This document shows, piece by piece, positions 1 through 4,660 of a DNA stretch of 31,991 nucleotides (its first letter is position 1; every line of letters starts with the position of its first letter). The notes under the pieces are model-generated. The model worked only from the letters and a program-made list of their open reading frames with translations, was not told the origin of the DNA and searched no databases. The DNA comes from a virus. The DNA lies in IMG/VR virus record IMGVR_UViG_3300048121_000680, positions 1 through 31,991 of that record; one strand, given 5' to 3'. Position numbers and translations under genes: made by a program.

Positions 1-99
1 TTAACATCTGCAACTGCTAAGTCAAAAAAACCTAAGAAAAAAATACAATCGCGTGGATTCAACGACAGCTATAAGCCTAATATTAAGGAAATTGATTGA
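1..99 (+). CDS. 3' end of the HNH endonuclease gene (partial copy)
   Basis: This frame gives the last 32 residues and TGA stop (97-99) of the HNH nuclease that is complete at 31595-31963. It is present only because the circular contig overlaps itself. The tail is lysine-rich and looks like a basic, probably flexible, DNA-binding extension. The TGA overlaps the ATG of the next gene (TGATG), as expected for translational coupling. Confidence 0.9.
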   Translation, partial: LTSATAKSKKPKKKIQSRGFNDSYKPNIKEID

Positions 100-127
100 T
101 GTATAAACGTAACAAATACAACGCCAT
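1..127. repeat. Left copy of the 127-bp terminal overlap
   Basis: These bases are identical to 31865-31991, so the contig closes into a circle of about 31,864 bp. A length of exactly 127 equals a common maximum k-mer size of de Bruijn assemblers. The repeat is therefore most likely an assembly overlap and not a biological direct terminal repeat. It contains the 3' end of the HNH nuclease gene and the start of the DUF1064 gene. Confidence 0.95.
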
Positions 128-428
128 CAAAGTTAAAGATGATGGCTACACATTTGACAGTAAGCGTGAACACGCAAGATATTTATATAACAAGCAAAGA
201 TTAAAGGATGGTGAGATAACAGAACTTGAGATACACCCGGTATATCAGATATTAGTTAATGATCAAAAGATATGTAGATATACTGCTGACAGCCAATATA
301 AGAATAAAGAAGGCACATTAATAGTGGAAGATGTTAAATCACCTATAACTGCTAGAATGCCTAGGTTTCGGCTTATAAAGAAGCTCATGAAGGCTGTGCA
401 TAATATAACAATTTTAGAGGTATACTAA
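99..428 (+). CDS. DUF1064 family protein, predicted phage endonuclease
   Basis: A 109-aa protein of the phage DUF1064 family, which is predicted to be a PD-(D/E)XK-type nuclease related in role to Holliday-junction resolvases. Visible family hallmarks are an N-terminal KYNAIKV...FDSKREHARY block, a central 'RYTADSQY' strand and a 'VEDVKS' motif that would supply the acidic and lysine active-site residues. The ATG at 99 overlaps the stop of the HNH gene; a TTG at 96 is an in-frame alternative. It ends one early block, next to a hairpin. A role in trimming recombination intermediates or packaging substrates is an inference from family and context. The assignment to DUF1064 is firm, the biochemical role less so. 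Confidence 0.85.
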   Translation: MYKRNKYNAIKVKDDGYTFDSKREHARYLYNKQRLKDGEITELEIHPVYQILVNDQKICRYTADSQYKNKEGTLIVEDVKSPITARMPRFRLIKKLMKAVHNITILEVY

Positions 429-465
429 AAAAAAGGGCAGTAGAAAGGATTAAAAACTACTGCCC
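427..465 (-). terminator. Intrinsic terminator read on the minus strand
   Basis: GGGCAGTAG (435-443) and CTACTGCCC (457-465) form a perfect 9-bp stem with a 13-nt loop. Eight A residues (427-434) lie on the left side, so the minus-strand transcript would end as stem plus U8, a textbook rho-independent terminator. Read rightward there is a strong hairpin but no U-tract. No minus-strand gene is recognised nearby, so it would stop leftward antisense transcription or an unseen leftward RNA. The rightward hairpin may still protect the 3' end of the DUF1064 transcript. Confidence 0.75.
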
Positions 466-521
466 AGTTGTCTGCGATCATAGGGGAGGAAAACAAGCAG
501 ACACACATATTAATAAAGATA

Positions 522-551
522 TTGACGTAATTGTCTATATGCGATTACAAT
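522..551 (+). promoter_or_regulatory. Strong sigma70-type promoter for the replication block
   Basis: TTGACG (522-527), an 18-bp spacer and TACAAT (546-551) each match the consensus at five of six positions. The predicted start is near 558, giving a leader of about 18 nt to the ATG at 576 that includes the A-rich AAGGA ribosome site. A perfect 7-bp inverted repeat, TAATTGT (528-534) and ACAATTA (547-553), covers the spacer and the -10 box and is a candidate operator. A second inverted repeat (TGTCTGC 469-475 / GCAGACA 497-503) lies upstream. Confidence 0.7.
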
Positions 552-575
552 TAAACTGTAAAAAAGGAAAACAAA

Positions 576-1331
576 ATGAGCTTACCATATTTTAATTACT
601 ACCCAAAAGACATGGGCTACAAAACAATGCACCTAACTTTAGCAGAGTTTGGCGCATACAACAGACTGCTATCACTTTGCTGGACTACACCGGGATGCAC
701 CATCCCAAAAGACATTGAATGGATTGCCAGAAAAATGCTTATTAGATCAGAGCAAGATAAAGCTGTGTTGTTGGCAATTTTAGATGAGTTTTTTATTGTT
801 ATAAAAGGGCAATATGCAAATAAGAGATTGCTAGAAGAATATAAGAAAAGTGACAGTAAGTATAAAATAAAAGTTAAAGCAGCTAAAAAAGGGGGAGCAG
901 CTACAGCATTGAAATATAAAGAAAAAGATAGCGCCAACAGGCTTGCAGATGATAAGGCCATAAGGCTTGCCAACCAGAACCAAGAACCAGAACCAGAACC
1001 AATTATTAATAATATACTATACAGAAAATGGAGGCCAAAAACATTAAATGCATCAACTAAGACAGCGCAGATGGTTCGTGATCATATGAGCAAAGATGTT
1101 TACGAGTTAGAGCTGGAAAAGTTTGTAGAATTTCACATAGACAATAAAACTGAGTCTACTGATTTTAACAGGCAGTGGCGTACTTGGTTAAAAAACCATT
1201 TCACATACAATGACAACAACAAAAAAGGAAAACAAAATGTCAGAAATAATAAAACTAACAAATACGCGCAAATCGGTGAGCAAAGACGTGCTAATCGGGG
1301 AAACTTGCTTAAAGAGTATCAACAGTCTTAA
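576..1331 (+). CDS. DUF1376/DnaT-like replication initiation protein
   Basis: A 251-aa protein. The N-terminal ~90 residues (SLPYFNYYPKDM, then a winged-helix-like 'LAEFGAYNRLL..CW') match the DUF1376/YdaU domain found in phage replication proteins. A lysine-rich linker and a repetitive 'NQNQEPEPEPI' hinge follow. The C-terminal part (about 145-205) has the pattern 'RKWRP...DFNRQWRTWLKNH', as in DnaT-like and other phage replication proteins that bring the host helicase to the phage origin. The start follows a clear A-rich AAGGA site 15 nt below the predicted transcription start. The gene itself carries iteron-like repeats followed by an AT-rich stretch (930-1020), which may be the origin. 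It overlaps the next gene, its likely partner, by 95 bp. Confidence 0.8.
   Translation: MSLPYFNYYPKDMGYKTMHLTLAEFGAYNRLLSLCWTTPGCTIPKDIEWIARKMLIRSEQDKAVLLAILDEFFIVIKGQYANKRLLEEYKKSDSKYKIKVKAAKKGGAATALKYKEKDSANRLADDKAIRLANQNQEPEPEPIINNILYRKWRPKTLNASTKTAQMVRDHMSKDVYELELEKFVEFHIDNKTESTDFNRQWRTWLKNHFTYNDNNKKGKQNVRNNKTNKYAQIGEQRRANRGNLLKEYQQS
930..1020. repeat. Iteron-like repeats with AT-rich tract inside the replication gene
   Basis: Direct repeats AGGCTTGC occur at 939-946 and 963-970, exactly 24 bp apart. A run of AACCAG/AACCAA hexamers follows at 972-1002, and then a nearly pure A/T tract at 1001-1020. Repeats beside an AT-rich unwinding element inside the initiator gene is the arrangement of the lambda origin within gene O. 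Here the repeats also encode the RLA and EPEPEP hinge residues, so the origin assignment is an inference. Confidence 0.35.
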
Positions 1332-1719
1332 AGGCTGGCCCAGAGATTTTGACTGTGCGCAAGATAAACAGATGGCAGCTGGGCAAAAGAAAAACATAGA
1401 GAAAGTCAAAGAGCATTATCTTACTACATTACAGCCAGCTAAAGCTAAAACTATATTAGGCTGCATTGAACTGCTTGAAAGCAGATACTATGAAGTTGCA
1501 AGACCGCCTGAGCTACAAAAGCAATTAGACCGCGAGTGGATTGCTGACATGAAAGACTATCCAGAAGATTTGATACATCAAGCTTGCGTGAATTGGCGAA
1601 ACTCAAGTCAAAGCTTTGCACCTAGATCAGCTGGCGTATTGATGGAGTCAGTCAAGCCTGAGTATGTTAGACGCAAAAGCTTATATTTAAAAGCTAAGTC
1701 AGTGCTGGAGTTGATATAA
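1237..1719 (+). CDS. Putative replication accessory protein (helicase-loader-like)
   Basis: A 160-aa protein encoded mostly downstream of, and partly inside, the replication initiator gene. The ATG at 1237 is preferred over the upstream ATG at 1210 because it follows an AAAAAAGGAAAACAAA leader identical to the one before the gene at 576. The C-terminal half, around 'LDREWIADMKDYP', 'ACVNWRNSSQSFAPRSAG' and 'LMESVKPEYVRRK', resembles small alpha-helical phage proteins (lambda P-like or other loaders) that follow the initiator gene. I cannot assign a family firmly. The overlap with the initiator and the TAATG link to the next gene indicate co-translation in a replication cassette. Confidence 0.6.
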   Translation: MSEIIKLTNTRKSVSKDVLIGETCLKSINSLKGWPRDFDCAQDKQMAAGQKKNIEKVKEHYLTTLQPAKAKTILGCIELLESRYYEVARPPELQKQLDREWIADMKDYPEDLIHQACVNWRNSSQSFAPRSAGVLMESVKPEYVRRKSLYLKAKSVLELI

Positions 1720-1952
1720 TGCTTATTAACAAAATACATGAAGAAGTACATAGAGCACCTTGGCTAGGTTTAAAGCAAATAGCGTTTGCTTGTAATACTA
1801 CCCCGGAAAGCGTCAGCTCGACACTATCCCGGTGCGGTACGTCATTTAATAAATTGAAGGCGCAAGAGATACGTAAGCTAAAGGATTTTGAGATAAACAG
1901 TAAAAGTTTTTTAGCTAAAGATGCTATAGAAGCTATGAGGTCTATAAAATAA
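1719..1952 (+). CDS. Small HTH-like DNA-binding protein
   Basis: A 77-aa basic protein whose ATG overlaps the previous stop (TAATG). Residues about 16-45 ('LGLKQIAFACNTTPESVSST' then 'LSRCGTSFNKL') read as a helix-turn-helix: a helix, a turn at NTTPE and a recognition helix. The rest is a charged helix. It is the last gene of the short replication cassette and is followed by an 83-bp gap with a near-palindromic site. A local regulatory role is possible, but no family was recognised. Confidence 0.55.
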   Translation: MLINKIHEEVHRAPWLGLKQIAFACNTTPESVSSTLSRCGTSFNKLKAQEIRKLKDFEINSKSFLAKDAIEAMRSIK

Positions 1953-1995
1953 ACGTAAAAAAAATACATTTAACACTTGTACATGTAAAAAAAAT

Positions 1996-2009
1996 AACAC
2001 ATATTGTGT
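1996..2009. promoter_or_regulatory. 14-bp near-palindromic operator candidate, copy 1
   Basis: AACACATATTGTGT is the exact reverse complement of the site at 4061-4074. Its core, ACACA-TAT-TGTGT, is an inverted repeat. It lies in the 83-bp gap between 1952 and 2036, over a possible weak -10 (TATTGT, 2002-2007) that has a TTGTAC (1977-1982) 19 bp upstream. Sharing the site with the late promoter region suggests one dimeric regulator controls both places. Confidence 0.5.
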
Positions 2010-2035
2010 AAATAGACAAAAACAAAGGATTTAAA

Positions 2036-2212
2036 ATGGACAAGCGTATAAAATATGAATTTATTTATTTAGATTTTGATCTAATGGATAAACAAGAAAA
2101 AGCAGAGGCACTTGCAGAGGGCAAAAAAGTATTGCGTGATTTATGTAATTTTGTAGTGCTTTCTACATTTGTTTTAACATTTACAGCAACAGCATTAGTG
2201 TGGGTAGGTTAG
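2036..2212 (+). CDS. Small membrane protein, 58 aa
   Basis: A short gene after the leader 'AAAGGATTTAAA' with ATG at 2036. The first ~35 residues are charged (MDKRIKYEFIYLDF, then a KQEKAEALAEG helix). The last ~22 (FVVLSTFVLTFTATALVWVG) form one hydrophobic span at the very C terminus, so it is probably tail-anchored with most of the protein in the cytoplasm. The stop is two bases before the next ATG. No homologue is recognised. The position in an early block of tiny genes fits a host-takeover or membrane-modifying role, which is an inference. Confidence 0.6.
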   Translation: MDKRIKYEFIYLDFDLMDKQEKAEALAEGKKVLRDLCNFVVLSTFVLTFTATALVWVG

Positions 2213-2213
2213 T

Positions 2214-2468
2214 ATGATGAGCACAGCAGCAATGACAGAAGAAGAGTTAAATAAGTATTATGATGTGTATGGTGAGTTTGAAAATTTGCCATTTGATATG
2301 GAAATTATGATGTATAGATTGCTTGATACATTGACAACTGAGCAAATAGAAGATGTGTTAGACCAAATAGATGCAGAAGGCTTACAAGAGCGAGAGTGGA
2401 AGATATTAGAGCGGAAACATGACAGGCAGTTTGGCGGTATGTACGCAACCGAAGAAACAGAGTATTAA
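2214..2468 (+). CDS. Small acidic protein of unknown function
   Basis: An 84-aa very acidic protein (ATG at 2214, with a second in-frame ATG at 2217) rich in Glu, Asp, Tyr and Met. It is predicted to be helical, with a segment 'LTTEQIEDVLDQIDAEGLQE' in the middle. The gene begins one base after the upstream stop and is followed two bases later by another tiny gene, so it sits in a tightly packed operon. Acidic phage proteins of this size often mimic DNA or bind host enzymes, but nothing in the sequence proves that here. Confidence 0.6.
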   Translation: MMSTAAMTEEELNKYYDVYGEFENLPFDMEIMMYRLLDTLTTEQIEDVLDQIDAEGLQEREWKILERKHDRQFGGMYATEETEY

Positions 2469-2470
2469 TC

Positions 2471-2581
2471 ATGAATAAAAGCAAGCATAGTTATAATAAA
2501 CCGAATAGTTTTTCGGGGTATTTTGCTAAAAAAGGCATAATAATTTTTATAGTAACTATCTTGCTTTATGGTTTAATTTAG
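2471..2581 (+). CDS. Very small membrane protein, 36 aa
   Basis: A 36-codon reading frame with ATG two bases after the preceding stop. Residues 1-21 are polar and basic (MNKSKHSYNKPNSF...AKK). Residues 22-36 (GIIIFIVTILLYGLI) are wholly hydrophobic and end the protein, giving one membrane span with the positive N terminus inside. Support comes from the tight spacing, the abrupt polar/hydrophobic division and the similar design of the gene at 2036. Its small size leaves real doubt about expression. Confidence 0.45.
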   Translation: MNKSKHSYNKPNSFSGYFAKKGIIIFIVTILLYGLI

Positions 2582-2594
2582 CTAGTCTTAGATT

Positions 2595-2834
2595 ATGGAT
2601 AACACTGTCAAAAGATATATACAGTATGTAGAGGTCACAGGAACTGATGCTGTTGTTGTATTAGACGACGGCAGTGTGTTAGGCGGTGTTTTTAGTGTGC
2701 AAGCTACAACTACTGCCCCGATAGAAGGTGAAGAAGAAACGCCATCACAAAGCTTTGCTAATATATTAGCCTACATACTACATGAAAATGTTACCTTTAC
2801 TGATATACAAACAGCAGACAAAACACAGCACTGA
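2595..2834 (+). CDS. Small protein of unknown function
   Basis: A 79-aa protein. The N-terminal half is beta-like ('YIQYVEVTGTDAVVVLDDGS', then VLGGVFSVQ), resembling a small SH3- or OB-like barrel. A Pro/Glu-rich turn and a helix (FANILAYILHE) follow. No family is recognised. It lies between a microprotein gene and the GcrA-like gene, with two bases to the latter, and no clear ribosome site precedes its ATG. Confidence 0.6.
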   Translation: MDNTVKRYIQYVEVTGTDAVVVLDDGSVLGGVFSVQATTTAPIEGEEETPSQSFANILAYILHENVTFTDIQTADKTQH

Positions 2835-2836
2835 TA

Positions 2837-3505
2837 ATGGCAAAGCATTGGTCAGATAGTAAAAAAGAGTTAGCTGCTAAGTTATGGGCTAATGCAGAAT
2901 TAAACACACATCAAATTGCTGAAAGATTAGGCTGTACTTATCATGCGTTGCAATTATTTGCATACAGAAACAGGCATATATTACCCAAACGCGGTTATGG
3001 TCAGATGCACAGACCTAATAATAAAAAAATAAAATTAGTAGCTGCAAAGCCTGTACAGATCACACGTTATAAAGATCCTGTTGCTATACACAAAGCGAGC
3101 AAGCTTTGGCATGATGGCTACGCTGTTGCGGCTATAATAAAAACACTAAAAATGGGCGACAAGACTTTCGTAAAAATGAGAAAGCACAGCCCTACAAGCT
3201 TCCCCAAACGTAATAAAAACAACAATGTGGTAAATATTGAATGGACAGATAAATTTATCAAAAGGCTAGGTTTTAACACAGTTACTGAATTAGAAGATAA
3301 TCTGGTCACAGCATCGTTTGCAAAACCCGGTAAAGGTTTTTATCTAAGAACAACAAGCGGTGATGGTTGGCTACATATGAGCGGTAAAACTGTGACAATA
3401 CAAAAACGCTACAGATACCGGGGCACATTGAGACAAGCGCTTAACATGAAAAAGACTTGTAGTTTTGAAGTAGATATAGTGCCAGAAGATAAAAGCAATG
3501 ACTAG
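2837..3505 (+). CDS. GcrA-like DNA-binding protein
   Basis: A 222-aa protein. The N-terminal ~50 residues ('HWSDSKKELAAKLWANAELN', 'THQIAERLGCTYHALQLFAYR') follow the N-terminal helix-turn-helix pattern of GcrA (WT.E....L..LW..G.S...IA..LG), the alphaproteobacterial cell-cycle transcription factor. A second HTH-like segment spans about 75-115. The C-terminal half (130-222) is basic and beta-rich and was not recognised; the C-terminal sigma70-binding part typical of GcrA was not seen. It overlaps the NusG-like gene by 8 bp, so two transcription regulators are made together just ahead of the late operon. A role in switching phage or host promoters is inferred. Confidence 0.65.
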   Translation: MAKHWSDSKKELAAKLWANAELNTHQIAERLGCTYHALQLFAYRNRHILPKRGYGQMHRPNNKKIKLVAAKPVQITRYKDPVAIHKASKLWHDGYAVAAIIKTLKMGDKTFVKMRKHSPTSFPKRNKNNNVVNIEWTDKFIKRLGFNTVTELEDNLVTASFAKPGKGFYLRTTSGDGWLHMSGKTVTIQKRYRYRGTLRQALNMKKTCSFEVDIVPEDKSND

Positions 3506-4055
3506 CTGGCACATACTCAAAACCAGAACTAACAGAGAGCTGTCTATACATGACTTTTTAGATAAAGAAGGCATCAGTTGTTACACACCATTTGACACAC
3601 GCATTTTAAGATCAAGTCATGTGCAAAGAAAGGCGCGGCAAAGAACAACATATATAGTCCCGGTGTTTACAGGTTATTTGTTTTTCAAGATAGATATACG
3701 CACAGACTTACCAAAGCTTTCTATAGCAACACAAAAGTGTAAAGATATTTATGGTATCATAATGAAAGACGATAGTGATTTGTATCGCATAAAAGATGAT
3801 GTCATTGATTCATTACGCGTTGCTTATCCTACAGGCTACATACCTAACGTACACATAGGCAAAAACAGGCAGCGCAAGATTGATTATAGTGCGCCAAGAT
3901 TTATTAAAGGCCAAAAGGTAAGGTTTAAAGCTGGGCCATTGCAAGGCATAGACTTAACAGTAGACAGGCAAATGAATGACCAGATAGACTTATTGATGGA
4001 GTTTTTGTCTAGTACCCGGAAGGTAACAGCTATGATTGATAGTATAAAGGTGTGA
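3498..4055 (+). CDS. NusG/RfaH-like transcription antitermination protein
   Basis: A 185-aa protein with NusG architecture. Residues 3-110 form an NGN domain: 'SWHILKTRTNRELSIHDFL', 'GISCYTPFDTRI', then 'YIVPVFTGYLFFKIDI', matching the W-x-V...P-L/V-F-x-G-Y-L/V-F pattern. Residues about 133-180 form a KOW domain ('FIKGQKVRFKAGPLQGIDLT' ... LLMEFLSSTRKV). NusG-family proteins clamp RNA polymerase at its clamp and gate and suppress pausing. Phage or operon-specific paralogues such as RfaH are recruited by a DNA element. The gene ends directly before the late promoter and a GC-rich leader with an ops-like GGTAGNNT core, so it is the likely late antiterminator. The family call is strong, the target is inferred. 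Confidence 0.85.
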   Translation: MTSWHILKTRTNRELSIHDFLDKEGISCYTPFDTRILRSSHVQRKARQRTTYIVPVFTGYLFFKIDIRTDLPKLSIATQKCKDIYGIIMKDDSDLYRIKDDVIDSLRVAYPTGYIPNVHIGKNRQRKIDYSAPRFIKGQKVRFKAGPLQGIDLTVDRQMNDQIDLLMEFLSSTRKVTAMIDSIKV

Positions 4056-4060
4056 TATAA

Positions 4061-4074
4061 ACACAATATGTGTT
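4061..4074. promoter_or_regulatory. 14-bp near-palindromic operator candidate, copy 2
   Basis: ACACAATATGTGTT is the exact reverse complement of 1996-2009. It starts five bases after the NusG-like stop codon and ends six bases before the -35 box of the predicted late promoter, a position suited to an activator or repressor. Candidate binders encoded nearby are the GcrA-like protein, the 77-aa HTH protein and the Cro-like protein. Confidence 0.5.
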
Positions 4075-4080
4075 GCCATA

Positions 4081-4109
4081 TTGACACAAAACCCCATATA
4101 TAGTAAATA
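4081..4109 (+). promoter_or_regulatory. Predicted late operon promoter
   Basis: A perfect -35 box TTGACA (4081-4086) is followed by a 17-bp spacer and a weak -10 TAAATA (4104-4109). A strong -35 with a poor -10 fits a regulated promoter. The predicted start near 4116 places the GC-rich leader at the very 5' end of the transcript of the 22-kb late operon. Confidence 0.55.
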
Positions 4110-4116
4110 TACGTTA

Positions 4117-4187
4117 GATCGGGCCGCGCGTACTTTGGTAGCCTCGCCCCCTAGCTGTACGCATTACAGCAGTAAGGCTTGCTATGC
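4117..4187 (+). promoter_or_regulatory. GC-rich structured late leader with ops-like core
   Basis: The 46 bases 4117-4162 are 67% GC, far above the genome. GCGTAC (4128-4133) pairs with GTACGC (4157-4162) around a 23-nt loop carrying GGTAGCCT (4137-4144). That loop element matches the GGTAGNNT core of ops/JUMPstart elements that recruit RfaH. A second bulged hairpin uses GCAT/AGCA (4161-4171) with TGCT/ATGC (4180-4187). An alternative GGGC/GCCC pairing (4121-4124 / 4146-4149) would compete with the first stem. It sits between the NusG-like gene and the operon that would need processive antitermination. Confidence 0.45.
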
Positions 4188-4213
4188 TTTTGAATAATAG
4201 GAGTTTTTAAAAA

Positions 4214-4321
4214 ATGGTTTTATGTAAATCCTGTACATCCCCGGTAACGTGTAAGAATAACAAACGCTGCATGAAAAAAGGCACATATAAACGCAAAACA
4301 GTAAAAAAGCGTAGATATTAA
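4214..4321 (+). CDS. Cys-rich basic microprotein, 35 aa
   Basis: A 35-aa protein with an excellent ribosome site, AGGAG (4199-4203), ten bases before the ATG. Four cysteines (C4, C7, C13, C19 in MVLCKSCTSPVTCK...RCMKK) suggest a small zinc knuckle. The rest is a Lys/Arg tail (YKRKTVKKRRY), so nucleic-acid binding is likely. It is the first gene of the late operon, 48 bp before the small terminase gene, where tiny Cys-rich proteins are found in other marine podophages. Function is unknown; a role in packaging or RNA binding is only a suggestion. Confidence 0.6.
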   Translation: MVLCKSCTSPVTCKNNKRCMKKGTYKRKTVKKRRY

Positions 4322-4369
4322 CCAACCATAAAACATAAGAAAAAGTCTAAAGTAGATAAAAGTAGAAAC

Positions 4370-4660
4370 ATGGCAGAAAAAGCTAAACGTAAAAAAACAG
4401 GTGGCCGCAAAAAAGGCGTACCTAACAAGCAAACTGCACTACTAAAAGATGCTATATTAACTGCTGCACAAAGAGCTGGTGGCAATGAAGAAGATGGTAT
4501 GGTTAAGTATTTAACAGATCGCGCATTAGACAATCCAACTGCATTTATGGGATTGCTAGGGAAAGTGCTACCGATGCAATTAGCTAATGATGATAGCGGT
4601 GAGCCATTTAAAGTTGTTACACGCATAGAGTTAGTAGCGCCAGAAAATGACGACACTTAA
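4370..4660 (+). CDS. terS: Terminase small subunit
   Basis: A 96-aa protein with the pattern 'GGRKKGVPNKQTALLKDAIL', then a GG-rich turn, 'YLTDRALDNPTAFMGLLGKV' and 'LPMQ', seen in small terminase-like proteins that precede terL in alphaproteobacterial and marine phages. The basic N terminus fits recognition of phage DNA, and the helical middle fits ring formation. It overlaps terL by 14 bp, the usual TerS-TerL arrangement. Small terminases diverge strongly, so the call rests on the motif and the position. Confidence 0.75.
   Translation: MAEKAKRKKTGGRKKGVPNKQTALLKDAILTAAQRAGGNEEDGMVKYLTDRALDNPTAFMGLLGKVLPMQLANDDSGEPFKVVTRIELVAPENDDT

Noticed and set aside
1-127. Direct terminal repeats like those of T7
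   Set aside because: Length equals an assembler k-mer, and the repeat is cut arbitrarily inside two genes.
4117-4190. A tRNA gene in the GC-rich leader (TTGGTAGCCT looks like a D-loop)
   Set aside because: No acceptor stem, no anticodon arm and no GTTCRANNC T-loop can be formed.
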